A DNA stretch of 64,000 nt, taken from positions 1 to 64,000 of the forward strand of contig JAGFNQ010000853.1 of NCBI GenBank assembly GCA_024364735.1. The letters are read 5' to 3'. Each line of letters opens with the position of its first letter. Positions within the stretch are counted from its first letter, which is position 1. Below the pieces are notes generated by a model, which was given only the letters and a program-made list of their open reading frames with translations, did not search any database and had not been told where the DNA came from. The stretch comes from Boesenbergia rotunda (taxonomy: Eukaryota > Streptophyta > Magnoliopsida > Zingiberales > Zingiberaceae). A program made the position numbers and the translations under genes. Shown piece after piece: positions 32,265 to 41,175 of the stretch.

Positions 32265-32946
32265 AAGGCAAATTGGACAATTGGCTAATGGAATGAATCA
32301 AATTCAAGCTCAAGGATCAAGCCAACTACCTTCTCAAGCTACTCCCAATCCAAAGGGAAACGTTAGCGCTATTACTTTGAGGAGTGGGAAGGTTACTTCA
32401 ACTCAAAATTGTCCAAGAGCTGATTTTTCTGAAAATAAGGCAACACCTACATTTCCAGCACCAATCAGCCTTGAAAAGACTCTAATTTCAGTTGGTTTCA
32501 CCCCTAGTCAATGCTCAACTCCTTCCTCAAGTAATCCTGTGATTTTGGTGGAGAATGAGGGAGAAATCAGAGGCGAAACTGACCTTACAGCAGCTACATC
32601 AAGTGGGACAGCAGCTCAAAATTCAACCCCTCCAATTTCGGTTCAAGAGGAAGAAATGAGAGTTCCCTTGCCTTTTCCATAGCGAAAAGCTCAAGACAAA
32701 AGGCAAGTGGAGGAGGAGAAAGCTAAAGAATACAATGAGCTTGTAAAGTTGTTTAGCAAAGTAGAGATTAATGTACCCCTGTTGACCATTATTAAACAGA
32801 TTCCTAAGTATGCAAAATTCCTGAAAGATTTATGTGTTCACAAGAAGAAGCTTAAGGAGAATGAGTTGGTCAGCTTGGGGAAAAATGTTTCAGCACTCAT
32901 CCATGCCATACCTCAAAAGTGTGAAGACCCTGGAGTTTTTACTGTA
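32265..32946 (+). pseudogene. gag: E5 gag, C-terminal part
   Basis: Frame with AITLRSGKV (a motif common at this place in Athila-like Gag), an acidic linker, EEEKAKEYNELVKLFSKVEI and FLKDLCVHKKKL, matching E4 43370-43966. A TAG at about 32680 replaces the Gln codon of E4, and a TAA at 32947 replaces a Ser codon, so the frame breaks before protease. The N-terminus, including the zinc knuckle, is lost at the left breakpoint. Confidence 0.85.
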
Positions 32947-32967
32947 TAATGTGAGATAGGGAGGACT

Positions 32968-33279
32968 ATGTTTCGTGACGCCATGCTAGACTTGGGAGCC
33001 TCCATCAATGTAATGCCCAGATCGGTCTTCCAGATGCTTGGCATTGGCCCTCTACAACCCACTGGAGTGGTAATTCAGTTAGCGGACAGAAGCCAAACCC
33101 ATCCAGCAGGAATTATTGAAGATGTTTTGGTAAAAGTAAAGGAGCTGATTTTCCCTGCAGACTTCTACATTCTGGACATGGAAGGAGACTATCTTGCACA
33201 CAGATCCCCACTTAACCTTGGGAGGCCTTTTCTGAAGACTGCCAGGACAAAAATTGACATTTATGCTGGCACACTTTAG
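32968..33279 (+). pseudogene. pol: E5 pol: protease
   Basis: LDLGASINVMP carries the aspartic protease signature (D-x-G variant DLG, as in E4), followed by GVVIQLADRS and FYILDM, and LGRPFLKTARTKID, the conserved ILGRPFL segment. It ends in a TAG (33277-33279) where E4 has a sense codon. Same frame as gag and RT. Confidence 0.88.
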
Positions 33280-34722
33280 ATGGAAGTGGGGGACACAGTA
33301 GTTCAGTTTAGTATTTTCGATGCCATGAAGTACCCTAGGGAAGATCACTCTATTATGAGCATTGACATTCTGGATGGACTGGTTGATAAAGATTCATTGG
33401 TTGAGGGAGTTTCACATGATTCTTCTGGAGGAGATATTTTTTCAGAGGAGGCCGAGGGAGTACTTGCTATTGAGATTGAGGATATTTCAGAGTTTATTTC
33501 AGATTCACTTCCAGCTGGAAAGAATTTTCTAGGTGTAAGGGATTGCACAGAGCCCCAAGGATCACCTACTTCTATTGAGATTTCAGAGGATTCAGAGCAC
33601 AGGTATGATAGTGTAGGGGATTGCACAGAGCCTCAAGGATCACTCATACCCACTGAGCAGGGCCAGATTAAACTTAAGCCACTACCAGACCACTTGAAAT
33701 ATGTGTACCTAGGAGAGGGGCAGAATTTTCCTGTTATTATTGTACAACACTTGGAATCAGAGCAGGAAGAAAAATTATTGCAAGTCCTGAGGCATTACAA
33801 GAAATCGATTGGATGGACTTTATCAGATATAACAGGTATCAGCCCAGCTATTTGTATGCACAGGATATTCTTGGAAGAAAATGTTAAACTCGTGAGGCAG
33901 CCGCAAAGGAGACTTAATCCACTCATTTTGGATGTTGTTAAGAAAGAGGTAACTCGACTTCTACAGGCAGGTATCATTTACCCTATTTCTGATAGTCAGT
34001 GGGTTAGTCCCATACATGTGGTGCCCAAGAAATCTGGAGTGACAGTGGTGGAAGATGGAAGCAACGCACTAGTGCCCACCAGAGTTAAGAATTCCTGGAG
34101 AGTCTGCATTGATTACAGGAAGCTCAACAAGGTCACGAGGAAGGACCACTTCCCTTTACCCTTTATTGATCAGATGCTTGAAAGACTGGCTGGGAAGTCC
34201 CATTACTATTTTTTGGATGGTTATTCAGGCTACTTTCAGATATGTATAGATCCAGAGGACCAAGAGAAGACTACCTTCACTTGCCCCTTTAGCACTTTTG
34301 CTTACAGACGTATGCCTTTTAGACTCTGCAACGCGTCATGAACATTTCAGCGATGCATGGTAAGCATATTTGGTGAGTTGTTAGAGCATTGTATGGAGAT
34401 ATTTATGGATGACTTTTCAGTTTTTGGCACGTCTTTTGATTCATGTTTAGAAAATTTGTCTAGGGTTCTACACCGTTGCATTGAGACTAACCTTGTGCTT
34501 AATTTTGAGATGTCACTTTATGGTAGAGCATGGTATTGTACTTGGACACATAGTCTCTAGGAGAGGTATAGAGGTAGATCCTATAAAAATAAGTGTTATT
34601 TCTTCTTTATCTTACCCCGTATGCGTACGGGATGTTCGTGCTTTCCTTGGACATGCAGGTTTCTACCGCAGATTTATTAGAGACTTTAGCGATATTGCTC
34701 GGCCCTTGACAAAACTTTTGTA
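33280..34722 (+). pseudogene. pol: E5 pol: acidic linker and reverse transcriptase
   Basis: After an acidic linker with two DCTEPQGS copies come the RT motifs: EVTRLLQAGIIYPISDS, WRVCIDYRKLN, HFPLPFIDQMLERLAG, the catalytic IFMDDFSVFG and FLGHAGFYRRFI. A TGA at 34339-34341 interrupts the region between CNAS and TFQRCM; E4 has the identical TGA at 49594. A small deletion near 34510 shifts the frame, and a TAG occurs at 34721. Active-site aspartates are retained. Confidence 0.92.
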
Positions 34723-35166
34723 GAAAGATGTTGAATTTTTCTTTGATGATAAGTGCAAAGAAGCTTTTCACAGACTCAGGGAGGCTCTTACCTCTGCTCC
34801 TATTATTAAGTCACCTGATTGGAATTTGCCATTTGAATTAATGTGTGATGCATCTAACTTTGCAGTGGGAGTTGTTCTAGCACAGAGGTTGGAGGGAGCG
34901 CCTCATGTCATATGTTATGCTTCCAAGACCTTGGATGCCGCCCAAGCAAATTACACTACCACTGCGAAGGAGCTTTTGTCATAGTTTTTGCTTTAGACCG
35001 TTTTAGATCTTACTTATTGTGCTCACATGTTATTATTTTTTCTGATCATGCAACTCTAAAATACTTGTTGAAAAAGCTTGATGCTAAACCTAGATTGATC
35101 AGATGGATGCTCCTGCTCCAAGAATTTGACCTGGAAATTAGAGACAGAAGTGCAAAGAAAACCTAG
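34723..35166 (+). pseudogene. pol: E5 pol: RNase H
   Basis: Segments LPFELMCDASNFAVG (catalytic Asp), HVICYASKTLDAAQANY and LLCSHVIIFSDHATLKYLL identify Gypsy RNase H. The TEKELLA-type motif is disrupted by an indel near 34965 that shifts the frame. Confidence 0.88.
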
Positions 35167-35524
35167 TTGCAGATCACCTGAGCAGAATTGAAGGAGATGG
35201 ATCTCCTACCACCATTGACGATGATTTTAGAGATGAGCATCTTCTTGCGATACATGGAGAGTCGCCTTGGTATGCAGACCTAGTTAATTTTTTAGTAGCA
35301 CGTATTTTTCCTACACATTTTTCTAAGGCTAAAAAAGATAAACTCAAAAGCGATGCAAAATTCTATGTGTGGGATGACTCTTATTTATGGAAGTTTTGTA
35401 ATGATCAAATAATTAGGAGATGCGTACCAGACCATGAGTTTTCTTCTGTCCTTACATTTTGCCATTCATCAGCTTGTGAGGGGCATTTTGGACCCCAAAG
35501 AACCGCTAGGAAGGTGCTAGAGTG
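35167..35524 (+). pseudogene. pol: E5 pol: integrase N-terminal part
   Basis: Contains the linker to integrase and a zinc-finger region (CHSSACEGHFGPQRTARKVLEC) that matches E4 50717-50785. E6 interrupts it at 35524 and it resumes at 39585. Confidence 0.85.
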
Positions 35525-36560
35525 TGTAGGATCGGGTCGACCGGCTAGAAGGGGTGAATAGACGGTTTATTAAAAATAAGCACTAACACTCGTCTTTAAA
35601 AAAATAAACTTGGTTGCAACAGAGTCGTTGCTTCCAAGGCAGTTGATGCTCAAACAGAAACTCCTTAAGGCGGAGAAGCCTTTACAGTTGTAGCACAGAG
35701 AAAGCTTAGAGAGAAAGAGAGTTTACAACTTAATTAATTGAATCTAAATCTCTAAGCATATTTATAGGTTGAGTGATATGATCTTGATCGTTGATACAAG
35801 ATTGAGTTGGATCTTGATCGTAGATCTAAAATTATCTCAACCAAATTTTGAACTCTAATTAAAAGAGAAACATTTATCTTTAATCGGCTCATTTGAATGC
35901 TTCGGATGGCAACGCTTCATTTTGCTTCTTCAAGGTTTTGATAAGATTTGACTGAGTAAATCCACGTGAGCAGAAGGAAATCTCAATCCGATTAAACAGC
36001 GCTTCATCTTGCTTTCTTCAAGGCTTTGATAAGATTTGACTAAGTAAATCCACGTGAGCAGCTTGTAAGAGTTTTTAAAAAGCTTTAATAGTAAAGCTTT
36101 TAAATATAAAAGCTTTAAGTAAATCCACGTGAGCAGCTTGTAATAGCTTTTAAAAAGCTTTAATTTAAAAGCTTTTATAGTAAAGCTTTTAAATATAAAA
36201 GCTTTAATTAAAAGCTTTTCGTAAGTAGATCTTCTAGGTGATTTCTGACCAACTGGAATTAGGCTCACCCGAACCCGACTCTAGCCTTTTGCCCCTCGAG
36301 CGTCCTTCCTCCCGGCTTCTCGTCCCTCGGACACCGCGCACGTCCTTCTCGCTCCACCGGTGTACTCTTCCGCAGCTTCCGCGTCCCTCGGATTGCACTG
36401 AGCCCGTCGGCTCACTTCCCCGCGCAATCCTTCTCGTACACTGCGTCATACGCTTGACTTCCTCCGTACCTAAGTTCCTGCACACTTAGCAGAGGGATTA
36501 AAACCAACCAGGACCTAACTAACTTGGTGGATCACATCAAAACTAACCGGGGCACCAACA
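35525..36560 (-). repeat. E6 3' LTR (1,036 bp)
   Basis: TGTAGGATCGGGTCGACCGG to GGGGCACCAACA. It carries a cluster of AAAAGCTTTT palindromes (about 36070-36225) upstream, in minus-strand direction, of a TATA-like CCTATAAATA. The ORF pair 36234-36489 spans the LTR on both strands and has no domain. Confidence 0.93.
35759..35766 (-). promoter_or_regulatory. TATA box of the E6 3' LTR
   Basis: Minus strand TATAAATA; the matching box in the 5' LTR is at 38783-38790, inside CCTATAAATAGG. It lies about 300 bases downstream of the AAAAGCTTTT palindromes. Confidence 0.55.
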
Positions 36561-36720
36561 ATCTCCCCCTTTTTGATGTGTATCAATCCAAGTTCAATTA
36601 GGGTTAAACCAAAAAATAAGGAATTTAGTAAAACTAAATTAAGCAGTTAAGCATAGAAAAAAAATATTGCAATCAATAACCACAACCTCCCCCTAAACTT
36701 AAGCTACTCTCCCCCTTTGA
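36561..36720 (-). promoter_or_regulatory. Multiple polypurine tracts of E6
   Basis: Minus-strand AAAAAGGGGGAGATT abuts the 3' LTR (36561-36575). Two further tracts follow, TTTAGGGGGAGG (about 36688-36697) and AAAGGGGGAGAG (about 36709-36719). Confidence 0.75.
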
Positions 36721-37256
36721 TCACAGCAAAAATGGGGCACAAAAAATAGGGAAAGGAAAAAAATATGATTAGAACTTAGAAAAATGTGAAACATTTTTTT
36801 TTGAGCCGTGAATAGATTAAGTGCATATCACCGAAATTTGTAAAATTATTGCTTTTTACAAAAATTAAAATCTATTTTATATATGCAAAAATAAATCATA
36901 TACTGGCAGAATAAAAAATTCAAAGATATATTTTTAAAATTCAAAAATCTCATAAAAAATTAAAAAAAAATACCAAGTTTAATTGACTATGTGTAGATCT
37001 CAAAAAAATCGGTTCTTGCAGAATAAATTAATTTTCTATTTTTAAAGTTAAACGTTTACTTTTCAAAAGAAACTTAATCATAAAATGTGTTAATCTATTT
37101 CTAATTTTGCAAGAAAAATTATGCAGTAGTAGAAAACTAATTCAAAATTGATTTTGGTATCCAAAATAGATTTCTATCGACAGGATTAACTAAAAATTTG
37201 GATGGAATGTAATTCTTTGGCACCTTTTTAAATTGGCCTTTATGGTTTTTAAAATA
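36721..37256 (-). other. E6 AT-rich spacer between gag and polypurine tracts
   Basis: About 540 bp of AT-rich DNA with no ORF worth noting. It stands where the autonomous E1 carries pol and the envelope-like ORF. Confidence 0.6.
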
Positions 37257-38488
37257 TCAATTCAACTTTTCAGGATAACTATTTTTCTTGTGTCGCAAAC
37301 AGACAATATCACATTCTAATTTCTCAACTAAATTTTTCAGATCAATATTTTCATTTTTTAATTTAGAATTTTCTTTTTCTAATTTGTAATTAGATTTGAG
37401 CAAGGCTTTAACACCAGCATACAATTGATCATGAGGAAGAAAACAAACTTCACTTACCGGATCGCTTTCGAAAAGAGAGGTTCCTTCTTCGTTGTCGCTT
37501 TCTGATGTCGCTCCCCCTTCAACACTGCTCCCCTCTTGATGACTTGCCATCAGCGCAAGTCCCGCGTACTCTTGAACTTCTGATTCGTCCGACGAAGTCT
37601 CGTCCCAGGTGGCCTTCAATGCCTTCTTTTTCTTTGGCTGGTTTTTGATTTTGGGGCACTGATCTTTTAGGTGTCCCTCCTCGTTGCAGTTGTAGCATCG
37701 GACAGTTCGTTTCTTCGGAGACCGCCTTTTCTTCTGCATTCTCGAAAAGTTATTAGCTTTAAAAAATCTTTTAAACGAACTTACTATTTGCGTTGTCTCA
37801 TCGTCCGTCGAGGATTCTAACTCCTTCTCCGTTCTCCTTGTGTTTAGGGCCAGATTCTTCATCTTTCTAGATCCTGCCCACCGAGATTCGTGTAATTCGA
37901 AAATGGAAAACATTTCATTTAATGTACTTACCTCTAAATCTTTGGAGATGTAATAAGCGTCGACGATTGAACTCCACTCCTGGGTCCTTGGGAAGGCGTT
38001 GAGGGCGTATCGAATGGAGTCGCGATTACTTACCGATTCGCCGAGTTGGGTGAGTCCAGAGATTAGCTCCTTTATTTTGGCATGAAGTTCAGCCACCGTT
38101 TCTCCTTCCTTCATTTGCAGGTTTATCAGCTGGTTCCGGAGGAGATCCTTTCTTGCTGATTTGGCTTCAAGGTACCCTCATGAAGTTCTAGGAACTTCTC
38201 CCATAATTCTTTTGCGGAGTGGTAGTTGCCGATCCGGTTTATCTCTTGAGTAGGCAAGATTGTTAGGAGGTGGAACTCGGCCTTACCATTGGCAACAGAT
38301 TCCGACTGCTCCTTCTTATTCCACAAGCTTTCTTCTTTTTCATCCCCGTTCGCATCTTTAGGAACTGCAAAACCATATTTTATTGATAAAAGAATATCAA
38401 AATCTGTACGAAAAAATACCTCCATTTTTTTCTTCCAGACGGTGAAATCCCCTTCGAATTTAGGTGGATGAATATGCGCGCCGGCCAT
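37257..38488 (-). pseudogene. gag: E6 gag with one frameshift
   Basis: N-terminal part (38126-38488, from ATG 38488) contains PPKFEGDFTVWKKKMEVFF and ELWEKFLELHEGT; after a one-base frameshift near 38165 the rest (to 37257) contains RYALNAFPRTQEWSSIVDAY, a CCHC zinc knuckle CYNCNEEGHLKDQC (about 37660-37710), KKKKALKATWDE and a C-terminal coiled coil (NYKLEKENSKLKNENIDLKN). The domain order equals the E1 gag. The single lesion means that this copy, or close relatives, may have made a complete Gag recently. Confidence 0.9.
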
Positions 38489-38533
38489 CGTCTTGTTGCT
38501 TTCTCAGGCGATTAGTCCTTCAAAAGCGAACCC

Positions 38534-38545
38534 GCTCTGATACCA
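38534..38545 (-). promoter_or_regulatory. E6 primer-binding site
   Basis: Minus strand TGGTATCAGAGC (initiator tRNA-Met), two bases from the 5' LTR edge. Confidence 0.92.
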
Positions 38546-38547
38546 CT

Positions 38548-39584
38548 TGTAGGATCGGGTCGACCGGCTAGAGGGGGGTGAATAGACGGTTTATTAAAAA
38601 TAAGCACTAACACTCGTCTTTAAAAAAATAAACTTGGTTGCAACAGAGTCGTTGCTTCCAAGGCAGTTGATGCTCAAACAGAAACTCCTTAAGGCGGAGA
38701 AGCCTTTACAGTTGTAGCACAGAGAAAGCTTAGAGAGAAAGAGAGTTTACAACTTAATTAATTGAATCTAAATCTCTAAGCCTATTTATAGGTTGAGTGA
38801 TATGATCTTGATCGTTGATACAAGATTGAGTTGGATCTTGATCGTAGATCTAAGATTATCTCAACCAAATTTTGAACTCTAATTAAAAGAGAAACATTTA
38901 TCTTTAATCGGCTCATTTGAATGCTTCGGATGGCAACGCTTCATTTTGCTTCTTCAAGGTTTTGATAAGATTTGACTGAGTAAATCCACGTGAGCAGAAG
39001 GAAATCTCAATCCGATTAAACAGTGCTTCATCTTGCTTTCTTCAAGGCTTTGATAAGATTTGACTAAGTAAATCCACGTGAGCAACTTGTAAGAGTTTTT
39101 AAAAAGCTTTAATTTAAAAGCTTTTAAATATACAAGCTTTAAGTAAATCCACGTGAGCAGCTTGTAATAGCTTTTAAAAAGCTTTAATTTAAAAGCTTTT
39201 ATAGTAAAGCTTTTAAATATAAAAGCTTTAATTAAAAGCTTTTCGTAAGTAGATCTTCTAGGTGATTTCTGACCAACTGGAATTAGGCTCACCCGAACCC
39301 GACTCCAGCCTTTCGCCCCTCGAGCGTCCTTCCTCCCGGCTTCTCGTCCCTCGGACACCGCGCACGTCCTTCTCGCTCCACCGGTATACTCTTCCGCAGC
39401 TTCCGCGTCCCTCGGATTGCACTGAGCCCGTCGGCTCACTTCCCCGCGCAATCCTTCTCGTCCACTGCGTCTTACGCTTGACTTCCTCCGTACCTAAGTT
39501 CCTGCACACTTAGCAGAGGGATTAAAACCAACCAGGACCTAACTAACTTGGTGGATCACATCAAAACTAACCGGGGCGCCAACA
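38548..39584 (-). repeat. E6 5' LTR (1,037 bp)
   Basis: TGTAGGATCGGG to GGGCGCCAACA, almost identical to the 3' LTR. Differences are mostly in the number and form of the AAAAGCTTTT palindromes near 39095-39235. Confidence 0.94.
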
Positions 39585-39995
39585 GAGTGTGAATTGTATT
39601 GACCCATCCTATTTCATGATTCATATGTGTTTTATAAAAATTGTGATAGATGTTAGCGAACGGGGAACATAGGAGCGAGAAATGAGATGCCTCAACACAC
39701 TATACTTTTCTGTGAGATTTTTGATGTTTGGGGAATAGATTTTATAGGGCATTTTCCTGCATCATGTGGTTATCTGTATATTTTGCTTGCTGTAAATTAT
39801 GTTTCCAAATGGGTGGATGTCATTTCCTCCAAGACTGACGATTCTTCTGTTATTGTTAGTTTTGTTAGGTCACACATATTTTGCAGGTTCGGAATTCCTA
39901 GAGCTATAATAAGTGACCAAGGATCTCACTTTTGCAATAAACAAATAAAGGCCTTGCTTAGTAAGTATAGGGTTGTATATAAGGTTTCTACTTCC
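39585..39995 (+). pseudogene. pol: E5 pol: integrase core, truncated
   Basis: Continues E5 after the E6 target duplication. WGIDF (first catalytic Asp) and ISDQGSHF (second Asp) are intact, unlike the E4 copy. The frame stops being integrase right after KVSTSY, before the QTNGQTE region with the catalytic Glu, where E4 LTR sequence begins. Stops occur in the first 100 bases. Confidence 0.88.
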
Positions 39996-41040
39996 TATCA
40001 GTTTCAATTCTGCGTATCATTTTACAGCTTCTGAATTTTGTATCAAATGAAACTTTAGCACTGATTGGATACAATTTGTTTCACATTCGGTTTGCTTCTG
40101 AATTTCAGTTTCCTTTTTGGCGTATTAGTTTGTAGTTTATGCAGTTGTATCAAGTGGAAATTCAGAACTGATTTGTATCATGTTAAACACAACTTAATTC
40201 CTGCATATCACTGTGTTTGTTCGTGTCATGCATTTTTGTATCAGTGAAGATTAAGAAACTGATTGGAGTACAACTTGTTCCACATTCGGTTGGTTTGAGT
40301 TTTAGTTCCTGAAGTTAGACACAACAATTAGTGTGCTTGCGTATCAGTTTCATTTCTGCAAGCTTCAGTTCTTCATTTCTAAATTTTGTATCAAGTGAAC
40401 ATTAGTTTTTCTGAATCTTTTCTGAACATTAGATTGTGCACTTGATCTCAGTTTGCTTTGTTTGTTTCTACATTCGATTTGTTGCTGCATCTCTGCATTC
40501 ATTTGTGCATTTTGCATTCATTTCTGCACTTGGTTTGTTTCTGAATTGATCAGTTTCATTGCTGCGTATCAGTTTAGAGTTCCTGAATTTTGTATCAGAA
40601 GAACATTGGTTTTGTGGAATCTTTCCTGAATATCAGATTTGAGAACTTACAGCTTGCTTTGCAGTTGGTTTGTTTAGTGTACTTTTGAGCTTGATATCAG
40701 TTTTGTTCATCAACCTCTGCAAATTTATATTGGTTGATTAAGTTCTTCATTGGTTGAGTTCATTAACTGTCATTACCTAGATTAAGTTCGCCTAGTTGAG
40801 TTTCTTTCCTTTTCACTGTGTTTTCATTTCTAATTGCAAACAAAACCCAATTCTTACTTGAAACCCAAAAATATTTGACGACACATAAATTCGAGCTTGA
40901 ACCAAACATCTTTAACTTGCCCTAGGAAAAATACGACCTGTGGCCCCTTTACTACATTTAAATTGTGAGCTAGGGTTTCCAGCAGTTGAAATATTTAAAT
41001 TTGAGACCCACATTTGTGACATCTATTTTGGGAATCATCA
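39996..41040 (+). repeat. E4 5' LTR, last 1,045 bp
   Basis: Matches 3' LTR positions from about 55405 to 56491 and ends GGGAATCATCA. The first 1.3 kb of the LTR is missing at the E5 junction. Rich in TTTCTGCA and GTATCAGTTT words; ORF 40065-40247 recurs at 55473 in the 3' LTR and is not a gene. Confidence 0.9.
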
Positions 41041-41046
41041 AATTTT

Positions 41047-41063
41047 TGGCGCCGTTGCCGGGG
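41047..41063 (+). promoter_or_regulatory. E4 primer-binding site (tRNA-Asp type)
   Basis: TGGCGCCGTTGCCGGGG, six bases after the LTR end, complementary to the tRNA-Asp 3' end as in Athila/Tat-type elements. Confidence 0.9.
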
Positions 41064-41175
41064 AATCTACTAGTTGAGTTTGTTTGATTTTTGCTTGCAT
41101 GCTTACTGTTATATCTTGTGATCTATTTTATCTGTTTTATTTTTCCATACACATTTGCTGCGATTTGTTTATTTT

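Larger units (their letters stand above)
35525..39584 (-). mobile_element. E6: gag-only Copia element, inserted in E5 integrase
   Basis: Minus-strand element with LTRs 35525-36560 and 38548-39584, PBS, gag and polypurine tracts, flanked by a perfect target duplication GAGTG (35520-35524, 39585-39589). The interior is only 1,987 bp and holds gag alone. This is the structure described for TR-GAG elements. Very similar LTRs indicate recent movement, which needs a pol from another element. Confidence 0.95.
32265..39995 (+). mobile_element. E5: truncated Athila-like Gypsy gag-pol fragment, split by E6
   Basis: Begins in the middle of gag and ends inside the integrase core; no LTR of its own is present. 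Sequence is very similar to E4 throughout, and order is gag, protease, RT, RNase H, integrase (Ty3/Gypsy). It joins E1 LTR on the left (32264/32265) and E4 LTR on the right (about 39995/39996), both without target duplication, so both ends are rearrangement breakpoints. Confidence 0.88.
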
